Assembly (NCBI GenBank): GCA_017163975.1
Contig: JAFFSR010000248.1
Location: 2,256,001 to 2,320,000 of the forward strand
Source of the DNA: Anastatus disparis
Taxonomy: Eukaryota > Arthropoda > Insecta > Hymenoptera > Eupelmidae
Direction of reading: 5' to 3'
Length of the DNA: 64,000 bases
Shown here: positions 1 to 12,871 of the stretch, piece by piece
Position numbering within the stretch: the first letter of the stretch is position 1
Layout: every line of letters starts with the position of its first letter
Notes under the pieces: model-generated
Seen by the model: the letters and a program-made list of their open reading frames with translations, nothing else
Told to the model about the DNA's origin: nothing
Databases searched by the model: none
Position numbers and translations under genes: made by a program

Positions 1-1705
1 TGACTATGGCTCCAGTATTAGCGAGACCTGATTTCTTAAAACCTTTCACTATTCAGTGTGATGCTAGTAACTTTGCAGTTGGAGCTGTACTTACCCAAGA
101 ACACGAAGATGGCGAACATCCTATAGTATATGTAAGCCGTAGCTTGACTGCTCCTGAGCGCAACTATAGCACCACTGAGAAAGAGTGCTTAGCACTTATA
201 TGGGCCATGAAGAAATTGAGACCATATCTCGAAGGATACAAATTCCAGGTTATAACAGATCATAGCGCCTTAAAATAACTGATGTAGATGAAAGAACCAA
301 CTGGAAGATTAGCGAGATGGGCACTAGAAATCCAACAATGGGACTTCAAAATAGTTCATAGAAGAGGATCAGCTCACCGATTTCCAGATGCTCTATCACG
401 AATGTATGACCCCGAAGAAGAAGCCATAACAGCATTTAAAGAGATCAAAGACGAAGAATATACCAAGAAAATGGCAGAAGTAGAAAAATTTCCTAGAAAG
501 TATCAAGGTTGGAAGGTTGAAGACGGCTTACTATATAGATTTCGCACTGACCCTCTGCTAGATCCTATAACCAATAGAGAAGAAAATTGGAGGTTAGTTG
601 TACCTATGGAGCAACGTGACAGAGTGTTAAAAGATGCTCATTGCGAACCTTCAACCGGACATTTAGGAATAGAAAAAATCTACGATAGAATAGCAAGAGA
701 ATATTACTGGAGAGGCTTATACTACGATGTTACTCACTTCGTAAATAGTTGTGTAGAATGTCAGAAATATAAAATATCACAACAAGGCCCACAAGGATTA
801 ATAGGAAAGCGAGTAGTAGATAGACCATGGGCAGTAGTAGCAGCTGATTTAATGGAATTTCCTCCAAGCAAGAAACAATTCAAGTATGTGATAATGTTTC
901 AAGACCTATTCACAAGGTGGATTGAATTAAAACCTATACGAAATGCAGATGGTAAAGCGGTAGCAGCAGCATTTGAAGAACTTATTCTATTCCGATGGGA
1001 GACTCCAGAATACTTTCTAACCGATAACGGAAAGGAATTTGATAATAAGTTCTTAGATAAGGTATTAATAGAATATGGAGTCAAACATGTTACGACACCG
1101 CCATACCATCCACAGGCTAATCCAGTGGAAAGAAGTAATAGAACATTAAAAACTATGATTGCCACCTTTGTGAAACAAGACCATAGAGACTGGGACCAGT
1201 ACATACATGAATTTCGCCATGCGGTAAACACTGCTACTCAAGCATCAACCAAGGTATCACCAGCTTTCCTTAATTATGGTAGACATCCTCAACCAGTAAA
1301 AAGTCTCCGAAGAGAAGTCGAAAAACCGGGTTTAATATACAAGGTAGACCCAGAAGCATGGTTAGACAGAATGAAAAGATTGGATGCACTAAGAGACTTA
1401 GTAGCGAAATTTATTGATGAAGCGAAGGAAAAACAAGGAAGAATATATAATAAAGGAAGAAGAGATGTCCAATTTAGCGTTGGCGATGAACGCACCCTCT
1501 ATCAAATGCGGCGCAACGATTCTCAGCGAAGCTCGCTCCCAAGTACGACGGTCCGTATAAAATCGTGGCGGTTCTTTCTCCGTGCGTTTACGAAATCGAA
1601 GTCGGGTCAAACAAACAATGCGCGAAAGCACACGTGTCGCAATTGAAGAGATATATTTTCCCGCGTTACCCTTCAACCAACCCAAACCCTATAAATAAAA
1701 ATTAG
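1..1705 (+). pseudogene. pol: Ty3/Gypsy pol 3' part: RNase H, integrase, GPY/F (broken)
   Basis: The window opens inside a Gypsy-type polyprotein. Residues just after the start match retroelement RNase H (CDASNFAVGAVL, then STTEKECLALIWA and ITDHSALK). Integrase follows, with an HHCC zinc finger (GHLG... to CVECQK, about 650-765) and a D,D35E core: D in ADLMEF, D in LTDNGKEF, E in NPVERSN. A GPY/F-like tail (KYDGPYKIV) is in another frame. Reverse transcriptase, protease and normal gag lie off the left edge. The frame is broken by TAA at 276-278, TAG at 285-287 and a frameshift near 1490; the shifted frame runs to TAG at 1703-1705. The copy is therefore dead in pol. Family assignment is firm; clade is not resolved. 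Confidence 0.9.
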
Positions 1706-1824
1706 TTAAGGAGAAAAATTAGCGAATCTATCATAAAAATATACATATATACATATAAGATAAATTAGTGGTTAACAAAGAGTTTGGTGGCTAGGATGCT
1801 CCAGGCAATGGCACACCGGAGTCC

Positions 1825-3723
1825 ATGGAGAACACCTCGAGCCCTCCGAACACTGATCTCATTGATTTAGATGGCCAGACCCCACCACCTTACAACGACG
1901 GGTTGAGTGAGGTGGAGGAGGCTCCGGAGTATGAGATGAGTGTGGAGGAGGAAGCTCGATTGTTGAGCGAGGACATGGACTCCATACCACCATGTACCAC
2001 CCCTTCAATAACAACCACACCAACACCAGAAGAAACGGCCATGCTCGTTGATATCTGCGGTGATGATGCAGGCGGAACCATCGGAGACGGGATTCTTGAC
2101 TCCGTTCCCTCACCTCACCTTAATTGGGCAGACGAGGTAGAGGAAGAGGAGAGAAGGAACGCGGCTCTGAAAGAGTTTCGTCGGTCATCCGAAGAATTAG
2201 AGGAAGAAATGTCGGTAGAGAGGCCACTTTCTCAGACCAACCAACATTCAACGCTTACTCCTCGCCCTAACCCGGCTGAGGAAGTAGAGGCGGAAGAACG
2301 GAGGTTGGCCCAAGAAAGGCAGGACTCTTTGCTTAGACAAAGAGAAGCAGAAGAAGCTCAAAGAGCCGAAGAAATAAAAATTGAAGAAGAGAGGCAGCGA
2401 ATCATAGCGCAGGCTGAAATGGAGATGCTGAAAAAGATAGCGGCAGAAAATGAAGCGAAAGAACAGGAGATAAGAGCAAGAAGACTAGCGGTGGCAGAGG
2501 CACGGATGGCAGCATTGGAGCTGGACGACCTTGATGAAGATAACCCGCAGCAGATTGCTGAATATCTCAAGGCTCAGGTGGCCAAAAGGCGGGCTCAACA
2601 GCAAGAGCACCGGACACCTGGTACGCCGGTGCCAGCTTTACGTCGGCCTAAGAACCCTGAGCCAATTACTGAGGTAATTGAGGTAGCTGCCGTCGCTGTA
2701 ATTATGGAGGATCACCAGCAGACATCAACCATTCCACCCAAAGAACAACCCAAGATAGTAGTTGTACCTCATACTGGGACAAACGCTAGACTCCAGATCG
2801 TGGAGGACTCTGATGAAGAGAGGAGGCCTCATAGAGCCCCCACTCCCATCGTGGTCCACCCAGTGAACGGGTCTTCTGCGTTGCCGTCAGCATACGTTCC
2901 CGTGGTCTCCGCCGGAGTTGTACCTAATATACAACCCCAGGCCTGGGACCTACAGGATCATATGGAGACGGAAGACTTAGTCTTCCCGGTACAGATAGCG
3001 CCTTCTCGACCTGAGAGCTCCGGAAATAATCCAGGGGAAGGTACTGGGAGATCGGCTCGACGCCATCGAGCCAGAAGGAGGAGAGCTAATGGAGAGAGTA
3101 GGAGGCAGCTACACCCTGACGATCTAGAATCGTCAGTAGTACAGCCACCTAGAACTCCCCGTGCACTTCCCCTTCCTATGGCTCAGCTAGCTAGAGCTGG
3201 ACCCTCCCTTTCTTCTGGACCCCCGAACCCTCCGATCGAGAACCAACCAGAACTCCCGGTGATACGTGAGGGAATTATGTTCGGGAATTTGATGGTGATC
3301 CCTACTGATCCCGCCGTAGATCCACCTCGCGGCGCCTGCTTTTTGTGTTGGCGTTCTGGACACCAAGCAAGGGAGTGTCCACAGCCAGATAACCAGGTAC
3401 ACTGCTTCAACTGTGGAAGGAGAAGAGTTAACCTTAACTCCTGCCCCAGGTGTAGTAGTGAACATAGGGCCTATGTGGACCAAACCTTCGGTCCTAGAAC
3501 CCAGCGAGGAGTACGGAGTGGAGAGATGGATAGACGGGGGCAAAGAAGAGAACCGCAACTCAGATCCAGTGAACGACCTCCACGTGACACTGGGATGAGA
3601 CCAACTACTAGCGGTGGACCTACTAGGAGATTACGAAGCAGGTCTCTCTCCCGTCGAGAAATCACCGGGTCCGAAAAGAGGCGGCCCCTTACCCCTCTCG
3701 AAGGACAAGGGAGACCCACGTAA
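1825..3723 (+). CDS. Gag-like zinc-knuckle protein encoded downstream of pol
   Basis: This is an intact 632-aa ORF starting 119 nt after the pol stop. The N-terminal 150 residues are acidic. Residues about 150-260 form a long Glu/Arg/Ala-rich coiled coil. The middle is Pro-rich and low complexity, with an Arg-rich patch (RRHRARRRRA). Near residue 510 is a perfect CX2CX4HX4C knuckle (CFLCWRSGHQAREC), followed by a second Cys cluster (CFNCGRRR...CPRC), a pair common at the end of insect retroelement Gag proteins. No signal peptide or membrane segment is visible, which argues against env. Nucleic-acid binding is the safe inference. A Gag-like protein after pol is unusual. It may be a relocated gag or a separate accessory ORF. 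The intact frame beside a broken pol is notable. Confidence 0.75.
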   Translation: MENTSSPPNTDLIDLDGQTPPPYNDGLSEVEEAPEYEMSVEEEARLLSEDMDSIPPCTTPSITTTPTPEETAMLVDICGDDAGGTIGDGILDSVPSPHLNWADEVEEEERRNAALKEFRRSSEELEEEMSVERPLSQTNQHSTLTPRPNPAEEVEAEERRLAQERQDSLLRQREAEEAQRAEEIKIEEERQRIIAQAEMEMLKKIAAENEAKEQEIRARRLAVAEARMAALELDDLDEDNPQQIAEYLKAQVAKRRAQQQEHRTPGTPVPALRRPKNPEPITEVIEVAAVAVIMEDHQQTSTIPPKEQPKIVVVPHTGTNARLQIVEDSDEERRPHRAPTPIVVHPVNGSSALPSAYVPVVSAGVVPNIQPQAWDLQDHMETEDLVFPVQIAPSRPESSGNNPGEGTGRSARRHRARRRRANGESRRQLHPDDLESSVVQPPRTPRALPLPMAQLARAGPSLSSGPPNPPIENQPELPVIREGIMFGNLMVIPTDPAVDPPRGACFLCWRSGHQARECPQPDNQVHCFNCGRRRVNLNSCPRCSSEHRAYVDQTFGPRTQRGVRSGEMDRRGQRREPQLRSSERPPRDTGMRPTTSGGPTRRLRSRSLSRREITGSEKRRPLTPLEGQGRPT

Positions 3724-4290
3724 GTCCCCCAAGAAGTACAGCGTTGGAGCGTTTGGGAGAGGTGGTCAGACTAGTGGAGCGCCTTCAAAACCTTCCTGAG
3801 GATACCCGAAATACCCTCCTCCGGGCGGTTTTGGAGGAAGAACCAAGGTCTGGCCGTAGACCCAGACGTTAAACCACACCGATAGCGGCTTAGCGGAATA
3901 GCGGAGTTGAGGAGATAGCGGTATTAGCGGAGAAGAGTAAAGAATAAAACGAAGATAAAGGAGGAGGAAAAATAGAATTAATAATGAAGAAAAATTGGTT
4001 GTGAGGATTAAGAAGAGAGGGGGTTGGTAATAGAGGAATTGAAGAGGTATAAGCTCATAGGACAATGATATGTAGTGAGTGTTTTAGAAGTTTAATATCA
4101 ATGTGAAATAGTAGGTGAAGGGTAAGAGGTAAATTGTGACGTCCTATATAATAACGATTAGGTTAAAAATAAAATAACTAAAATATGCATGTATAAAATA
4201 AATTAAAAATATATATATATATATCATATAGCGAATCCTGGTTCATTGTGTGTAGCGTTGAAATGCAGTACATCGGGGATGTCCCGATTT

Positions 4291-4299
4291 AAGGGGGGG
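4291..4299 (+). other. Polypurine tract of the Gypsy element
   Basis: AAGGGGGGG directly precedes TGTTTGTAACG. A purine tract abutting a TG dinucleotide is the expected plus-strand primer site at the 5' edge of a 3' LTR. Confidence 0.6.
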
Positions 4300-6507
4300 T
4301 GTTTGTAACGCGGTTTTCTTTTCTCTTAATAAAATTTTTTTTCCTTCGTGTCTTAATGAGAGATTGAAGATGTTGTTTATACTCACATCTTCTCTCTCAC
4401 TTCAAGACCACCTTTTATCTCTTTCTATTCCCTCTTGAAACTAATAGAATGAAAATGATAACTACCTTACCGCACACTCAAACGCTGCATACACATGCAC
4501 ACCAGGAACACGCTATTAAAACCCAGGGTATTAACAGAAACAGGTATAATTTGTATTAAATTTAATTTTTTTTTATTTAAAATTGTGATAAAAAAAAAGT
4601 TGATAGTGCGCGAAGTTGAAAATACAAATTCTCTCTCTCTCGTGGTGAATTAATAGCAACGTATAAATTAATTGAATTTGTTGCTATTAATTAACAATCA
4701 AGAAATTAGAAAGTAATCAAAATTGTATTTTTGTCGTAATATTTGAAAATTCTTGCGAAGAAATCACGGCAGTCTATATAAATAGCCACGTGGCTCCCTA
4801 ACCTAAAAAAAAAATAATTCGTAGCATCATTGTGGAATAGCGAAAACTTAACTTGTTGTTTTATTTAATTATTGAGGAGAAATTTATTATTAAATTAAAT
4901 AGTGAAAATTAATTGTGAGATTTCCTTTTATATTCCTAACCTAAAACATCAAAGTGTAAGAAGAAATTTAGTAACTTAAGAAGTGATCGTGAATAAATGC
5001 TATTTCTTTCTAGTTAACTATATTTGTTGTAAATGAAATATTGAATTATTTATAAATTAAAAATAGTCGTTCATAATTAATTTTAGAAGCTTTTCTTTTT
5101 CTTAGTTTTCTTTTACTTAGTTTTTGATCTTATTGAATTTATATCAAGTAGCTTAAGTTATACTAGAATCAAAAGTCATAGTAATTTAGTTTCTGGATAT
5201 TTATATATAATATATATATATATATTAATTTGTGATAAGATATATAACCTCGCTTCTATAAAACGCCTGCTGAAAATTAAATAGAGAAAGACTCCGAGGA
5301 AATTCGATACCAGCGCCACCAATTGGAGAATTGCGCAATCTGAGATACGCACTGCTGTTAGAGCCCTACCCTTACATAACCTAAAATAGATATTGAGCAC
5401 GTGTTGCTCCATTACTCCATTTTGTTATAATATTAAAGAGATTCAGATTATTATTATTGCTTAATAATTTAAATTAATAACTTTCTTTTCTGTAACTTAC
5501 AAGGAGAGTGCATTGCATTTGGGTCTTGGATTTTCTTCTAGCTTTGGGATCTTTTTTCTCACATAAAATCATGAAAAAAGCCGCGTCCATTCGGTCCAAC
5601 GCTCGATTTTTTTCGAGTTATAAGCAGTTTTGTCTGTTTTGTTAAAAAATTGCATCTGCTTTATAATTTTACAGTTTTCGAACTACTTATTCTAGAAGGT
5701 TTTTACTGATTGCATATTAAAGTTGAGATTAAACTCTTTCGATTAAAAAAAAAACGTGTCCAAAAAGCTCAAGTTGTTAAAAAGTTATGGGCGAATAAAA
5801 ATAGTGCAAATATTTAGCTCAAAAAATGCATAGAAAATAAATGCAACATTTTAGTCAGAAATTCATTTCAATTTTCCTCTCTTCATAACTTTTTAACAAC
5901 TTGAGCGTTTTGGACACGTTTTTTTTTTAATCGAAAGGTTTTAATCTCAACTTTAATATGCATTCAGTAAAAGCCCTCTAGAATAAGTAGTTCAAAAACT
6001 GTAAAATTATAAAGCAGATGCAACTTTTTCAACAAAACAGACAAAACTGCTCATAACTCGGAAAAAATCGAGCGTTGGACCGAATGGACGCGGCTTTTTT
6101 CATGATTTTATGTAAGAAAAAAGATCCCAAAGCTAGAAGAAAATCCAAGACCCAAATGCAATGCACTCTCCTTGTTAGTATAATTTAATTGATTTTATAT
6201 ATTTTATTATTATTTTAACTTAATTTAGAGAAATCGTCCATAACTTAATCTATATTCTTTTAATTAAATTAATTAAAGTCAATTTAGTGAACTTTACTCC
6301 CTATAATTAAATATTTGTTAACTTGTTTATTGAAGAGATTTTATAATTGATTAGAAATTTAAAGGTAGAGTATTTAATTCCCTTCTTATACTATTATTAT
6401 TAATTTTGTAGGCTGGTAAATCTCAGAATTTGGGAATTATAAGCCAATTATTATTTCGTATTTAATTAGATCTATTTATAATATCCCAAATAAAAACCAC
6501 CCTTACA
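4300..6507 (+). mobile_element. Probable 3' LTR of the Gypsy element, with a nested foldback element
   Basis: Starts with TGTTTGTAA right after the polypurine tract and plausibly ends at CCCTTACA, just before the satellite array. A TATATAAATA box lies near 4777. The 5' LTR is outside the window, so the right end cannot be confirmed by comparison. Without the 675-bp insertion at 5500-6174 the LTR would be about 1.5 kb. Confidence 0.4.
5500..6174. mobile_element. 675-bp foldback (palindromic) element, TTA target duplication
   Basis: Two arms of roughly 300 bp are near-perfect reverse complements (start CAAGGAGAGTGCATTGC, end its complement) around a loop of about 75 bp. It is flanked by TTA at 5497-5499 and 6175-6177. 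A 3-bp TWA duplication is typical of PIF/Harbinger non-autonomous elements. No ORF is present, so the family assignment is inference. Confidence 0.8.
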
Positions 6508-9500
6508 CCCTCTAAAGCCATGTGCTCATCTTATACAGTTATTTATTCGAAGAAATCTAACAAAACGCTAATTGTTTATTCAATAAATAATAATTAGAGA
6601 CTTGCAACTTTATGGTTTGAATTTATATTTGTTAAGGAAGACTTACATAATAATGCTATCAAATTTTAACCTTCCAAAGCCATGTGTTCGTTGCATACAG
6701 TACTTTTTTCATAAAAATTTCACAAATACTGATTGTTTATTCAATAATTGATAAAAAAAGGGCTTGCAACTAGATGCTTCGAATTTATGGTTATTAAGAA
6801 ATATTTATATAATGATCATGTTACATTTTAACCCTCTAAAGCCATGTATTCGTTGTATACAGTAATTGATTTATAAAAATTTTAACAAAACGCTGGTTGT
6901 TTATTTAATTATCAATAAACAAAGGCTTGCAGCTCGGTGGAATGAATTGATATTCATTAAGGAAGTCTTTGATAATAACTATGTCGAATTTCAACCCACT
7001 AAAGCTATGCATTCATCTTATACAGTTATTTATTTGAAGAAATCAAACAAAACACCAATTGTTTATTTAATAAATAATGAATAGAGGCTTGCAACTTTAT
7101 GGTTCGAATTAATATTTGCTGAGGAAGACTCACATAAAAATCCTGTCAAATGTAAACCCTCTAAAGCCATGTGTTCGTTGTATACAGTGATTTTTTCATA
7201 AAAATTTCACAAACACTGATTGTTTATTCAATAATTGATAAAAAAAAAGCTTGCAACTACATAGTTCGAATTTAGGGTTATTAAGAAAGATTTATATATT
7301 AATCCTGTCAAATTTGAACCCTCCAAAGCCATGTGCTCGTTGTATACAGTAATTTATTTATAAAAATATTACAAATGCTGATTGTTTATTTAATTGTCAA
7401 TAGATAAAGGCTTGCAACTCTGTGATACAAATTGATATTCATTAAGGAATACTTCAATAATAATCATGTCAAATTTTAACCCTCTAAAGCCATGTGCTCA
7501 TCTTATACAGTTATTTATTCGAAAAAATCTAAGAAAACGCTAATTGTTTATTCAATAAATAATAATTAGAGACTTGCAACTTTATGGTTTGAATTTATAT
7601 TTGTTAAGGAAGACTTACATAATAATGCTATCAAATTTTAACCTTCCAAAGCCATGTGTTCGTTGCATACAGTAATTTTTTCATAAAAATTTCACAAATA
7701 CTGATTGTTTATTCAATAATTGATAAAAAAAAGGGCTTACAACTAGATGCTTCGAATTTATGGTTATTAAGAAATATTTATATAATGATCATGTTACATT
7801 TTAACCCTCTAAAGCTATGCGTTTGTTGTATAGAGTAATAGATTTATAAAAATTTTAACAAAACGCTAGTCGTTAATTTAATTCTTAATAAACAAAGAAT
7901 TGCAACTTTGTGGAATGAATTGATATTTATTATGGAAGTCTTCAATAATAACTATGTCGAATTTCAACCCTCTTAAGCTATGCGTTCATCTTATACAGTT
8001 ATTTATTCAAAGAAATCTAACAAAATACTGATTGTTTATTTAATAAATAATGAAGAGAGGCTTGCAACTTTATCGTTCGAATTTATATTTGTTAAAGAAG
8101 ACTTACATAATAGTCCTCTCAAATTTTAACCCTTTGAAGCCATGTTTTCGTTGTATATAGTTATTTATTTATAAAAATTTCACAAATGCTGATTGTTTAT
8201 TTAATTATCAATAAATAAAGGCTTGCAACTTTGTGATACAAATTGATATTCATTAAGGAAGACTTCAATAATAATCATGTCAAATTTAAACCCTCTAAAG
8301 CCATGTGTTCATCCTATACAGTTATTTATTGGAAGAAATCTAACAAAACGCTAATTGTTTATTCAATAAATAATAATGAGAGACTTGCAACTTTATGGTT
8401 CGAATTTATATTTGTTAAGAGGATGTCACGTATCTCTGTCCTTTTCTAATAAAAAAATTGAGTTTTTCACAGAAACTAATAACTTTATCAAAAAATGAAG
8501 AGAAAGCCGCATCTCGTAATAAAAAAAGCAATATTTTCTTCGATAAGAAAGAATTAATTTAATTGCTTCGTTTTCAAGAAAACCTTGAAAAACTTAAATC
8601 ATAGAGGTTAGTGTGGACAATTTGGTTTTTCAAGGTTTTCTTGAAAACGAAGCAATAAAATTAATTTTTTCTTATCAAAGAAAATATTGCTTTTTTTGGT
8701 GCAAGATGCGGCTTTCTCTTCATTTTTTGATAAAAATATTAGTTTTTGTAAAAAAATCATTTCTTTGATTAGAAAAGAACAGAGATACGAGACCTCCTCT
8801 TAAGGAAGACTTACATAATAATCCTATCAAATTTTAACCTCCTAAAGCCATGTATTCGTTGTATACAGTAATTGATTTATAAAAATTTTAACAAAACGCT
8901 GGTTGTTTATTTAATTATCAATAAACAAAGGCTTGCAGCTCGGTGGAATGAATTGATATTCATTAAGGAAGTCTTTGATAATAACTATGTCGAATTTCAA
9001 CCCACTAAAGCTATGCATTCATCTTATACAGTTATTTGTTTGAAGAAATCAAACAAAACACCAATTGTTTATTTAATAAATAATGAATAGAGGCTTGCAA
9101 CTTTATGGTTCGAATTAATATTTGCTGAGGAAGACTCACATAAAAATCCTGTCAAATGTAAACCCTCTAAAGCCATGTGTTCGTTGTATACAGTAATTTT
9201 TTTATAAAAATTTTACTAAAACTGATTGTTTATTCAATAATTGATAAAAAAAGGGCTTGCAACTGCTTCGTTCAAATTCATGGTTAGTAAGAAAAATTTA
9301 TATAATAATCCTGTCAAATTTTAACCCTCTAAAGCCATGTGTTCGTTGTATACAGTAATTTATTCATAAAAATTTCACAAAACGCTAATTGTTTATTTTA
9401 TTATCAATAAGTTAAGGCTTGCCACTTGGTAGTACAAATTGATACTAATTAAGATAGACTTAAATAATAACCATGTTAAATTTGATCTATATAAAGCCAT

Positions 9501-9968
9501 GCGTTGGTCGTATATAGTCAGTTATTGAAAGAAATTGAACAAAACGCTAATCATTCATTTAATAACTAATAAAAAAGACTTGCAACTCTATGGTTTGAAT
9601 TTATATTTGTTAAGGAAAACTTAGATGAAAATCCTATCAAATTGAAACCCCCTAAAGCTGTGGGTTCATGTATAAAGTAAATTATTTATAAAAATTTCAC
9701 AAAACGCTGGTTGTTTTTTTAATTATTGAAAAATAAAGTCTTGCAACTTTGCGGCACAAATTGATACTCATTAAGAAAGACTTCAATAATAACTATGTCG
9801 GATTTTAACCCTTCAAAGTCATGCATTTATCCTATACAGTAATTTATATGAAGAAATGTAGCAAAACGCTAATTGTTCATTTAATAAATAATAAATAGAG
9901 GCTTGCAACTTCATGGTCCGAATTTATATTTGTTAAGGAAGACTTATATAATAATCATGTCAAATTTT
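6508..9968 (+). repeat. Satellite array of about 162-bp monomers, about 20 copies
   Basis: The phrase AAAGCCATG (or AAAGCTATG) recurs about every 160-164 bp from 6516 to about 9817. Each monomer also carries ACAAAACGCTAATTG and GGCTTGCAACT. Monomers are diverged, but some blocks are almost identical: 6841-7150 with 8845-9165, and 6520-6850 with 7490-7815. This implies recent multi-monomer duplication. Short ORFs here are repeat artefacts. Confidence 0.9.
8419..8799. mobile_element. 381-bp foldback element in the satellite, TTAA target duplication
   Basis: Termini are GAGGATGTCACGTATCTC and an imperfect inverse of it. The arms are long and imperfect, pairing around about 8610. TTAA occurs at 8415-8418 and 8800-8803. 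It interrupts a satellite monomer exactly at its GTTAAGGAAG motif, so the empty site is readable from neighbouring monomers. TTAA duplication fits piggyBac- or Kolobok-type mobilisation. Non-coding. Confidence 0.8.
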
Positions 9969-11280
9969 AAATTTTTAATATTTCAAAATTTTCTGTCCGG
10001 TTTCTATTGAAATCATGATCTACGGCTTTAATAAGTGTATTTCTTTTTCTGACATAGATCGTAAATTCAGTAGACATCGGACAACAAAATTGTAAAACAT
10101 GTCACAAGTATCGTGTAACGTTTGACATCATTGAAGAACGGCCGTAACAGGGTGCTGCTTCATTATTTGACTTGTTTATTATGTAATTTTTCTCATCCCC
10201 ACATGAGGTTTAGGCATAAAATTTCGCTTATTCTCTCATATTTTTTTTTTTTTTAGTAATCATTTGTGGTGATCCATTAATACCGATGAAGGCTATGCTT
10301 GGTGACTGGACCTTCTTAACGTATTGAAAATTATAAGTTCATATAAACATAATATTGAAGCTGAAAAATTACTTTAAATACAGGAAATTATTCTTCATTA
10401 CCATTTACTCTTTACAGAAAACAATTTCTAATTATATTAGCATTTACAATAACTATAAATAAATCTTAAGGTCAAAGTTCCGATAATGTAGGCTTATTTA
10501 TAAGAAGACCATTGTTTTCACATGGTCAATAATACGTGGCTTTGTCAAGATGTAAAACTTTTAATAATATTTATATTCAAAATAATTTAGATGATACATC
10601 AAAACTAGATAACATTGTTTAGACGGAAATTTGCAATAAATAATTTATTTAAATTTTTACCATTTTTATCAATTCATTTCATTTAATTTTAACGATTAAT
10701 TGATTTTTAAATTTCATTTTGTTGTGTAAATTTGATTCACTTATAGGGTATTTTATTTTTATTTTACTGAAATTAAAGATTTTTTTTTTTTGTAAAACTT
10801 GTTTTAAATTCCATTGAAAGCTAAAACAGTTTCTGCATAGCTGTCAGAAAGTAATTAGTCGAAAATATCGGAGTGGTAGCTGTTTCGACAAAAGCTTTCG
10901 ACAAAAAATTTTTCACTGTGAAGATAAGTGCGTGTGTAGGGCAAGCGATCAGCAAAAGCCACTTCAGTGTCGGGTAGGCAGCTAAGTAAAGAGTAAGTAG
11001 ACTCTTTCTCTTTCTGTCTCTTTCATATTAGAAAATTGCAATCAATGAAAATGTCAAATAAAGCAAAGGTGGACCCCTAAAAAGTCATTGATGTAAATTA
11101 TTAAATGTGTTATGCTTATTATATTTTATTTTTTTTTAATATCATAGAAACAGAATAAAATTAAACTTAAATAAAATTATAAATCCCCATGTATAAAATA
11201 TAATTAAAATGTTTCCCAAGCTTTTTATAAAATTATTATTTAATGAAAATTAATGTCTAAACTTAATATTAATAGGAAAA
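9969..11280. other. AT-rich DNA with no recognisable gene
   Basis: Low-complexity T-runs near 10240 and 10780. No ORF or repeat that I can classify. Confidence 0.5.
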
Positions 11281-11631
11281 ATGGATGTATTTCAATGCCC
11301 GTTTTGCAAAAATTCTTATTCTACATCTGAATTTTTAAAAATACATATAAATAGAATTCATATCAAAACTATAAGTTGTAGAACATGTGGCTTATTTATT
11401 AAAATTAAAAATATTAGAAGACATCAAAGAACTCACGAACAAAAAAAGGAATTATGTATTTATTGTAAGAAAAATTTTAGAACGAAATCTAATTTAATAA
11501 GACATATATCAGCTAAGCATAGATAACAAAAATGTACATGCTTTATTTGTATTAAAAAATTTTCAAGAAATAATCATTTAAAACGGCATATAAAAAATCA
11601 CGTAAATAATATTTTACTTGAAAATTCATAA
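11281..11631 (+). pseudogene. Small C2H2 zinc-finger ORF with a fourth finger beyond an in-frame stop
   Basis: The first ORF (81 aa, TAA at 11524-11526) contains three C2H2-type fingers: CPFCKNSYS...H...H, CRTCGLFIK...H...H and CIYCKKNFR...H...H. In the same frame, immediately after the stop, is a fourth canonical finger with exact CX2CX12HX3H spacing (CFICIKKFSRNNHLKRH), ending at 11629-11631. The TAA therefore probably truncates an older four-finger protein. Alternatives are stop readthrough or an exon of a larger gene. The AT-rich codon use resembles the surroundings. DNA binding is a family inference; no partner gene is visible. Confidence 0.6.
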
Positions 11632-12819
11632 TTATAAAATTATTTTTTATAACACTAAAATATTTATTTGCAGTAAAAAAAAATTTGGTTCATAAATTGA
11701 AAATTATGATCAGTTTATAGAATATAAAAACATTAAAAAAGGTATTATATTTTTTATAATATAAATTTATATTAAAAAATTTTTTTTATTATATTTTTAA
11801 AAATTTAAATTTAATATTTTCAATTTTTAAATGTTATACACTATTAACTACAAATATAAATAATTAAAAAATAATTTATTCTTATACAAAATATATGAAT
11901 TATGTATATATAATTAATATTACATATAAAAATTCCAAGAAATATTTTCCAGAAATATTATTTTTTATTTATAAAAGTAAGTAAAAAATTATATAAAATT
12001 TTATGAACAATTATATTAAATAATTTTACAATATTCACAAAAATTAGAACAAAAAGATGAAAAAAATTCTAAGTATATTAACAAAAAAAAGGATAATACA
12101 TAAAAATTTTTTAAATTTCTGTTTTCAAAATTTTTAGTCATAATAAAAACAGGTTCAATTTTTTTTTATATTCTAAATTTATAAATTTAAAAAATTTTTG
12201 AATTTCTAAATTCTGTTTAATAGTAAGTATAAGTAATATTTTTTTGTATATTTAAATATATTAAATTTAATATACATATTATTTCAAATATTTTATATTT
12301 CAGCAAACATGTTTAAAAGATGTTGTTTTTTATTTTTAATATATAAATAAAAAAATTATTTTTTTAATTTACTTATTGAAAAAAAACATTTTTTTAAAAT
12401 GTGAGTGGAAATAGGTCTCCTGGGGAAACCACTAAAAAAAACGAGCCTACATATATACCTCGATATTCAAAAATACTAGGTGGGGTGGAAAATATAGAAA
12501 TATATTTATAATACAAACTTTATAAATTTAATAATTAGGTGAAAAAACAAAAATTTATCAATGCTATGGAGATTCATAAGATATTAGTATTTATGAAAAT
12601 TGGTTGCACATAAACAATAAAAACTTTTATTATATAACATCATATAAATAAGAAAAACAAAAATGGGTTTGTAATAAATATTTAAATATATTTTTGAGTA
12701 TAACTTAATATATTTTAATAATTATATTTTTTACAGTTGATAAAAATAAAAAAATAAAGATAATGTAACTTGAATAACAAATAGGGGTTGGCGAGCGGAG
12801 GAGCAGGGGGTACCCCTAG

Positions 12820-12871
<52 letters not shown>

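Noticed and set aside
1859..3719. Several minus-strand ORFs opposite the zinc-knuckle ORF
   Set aside because: Shadows of a G+C-rich coding strand with few stop codons; no domain content.
6866..9090. Two nearly identical 72-aa ORFs in the satellite (6866-7084 and 8872-9090)
   Set aside because: They span monomer boundaries, lack codon-level constraint, and their identity is explained by block duplication of the satellite.
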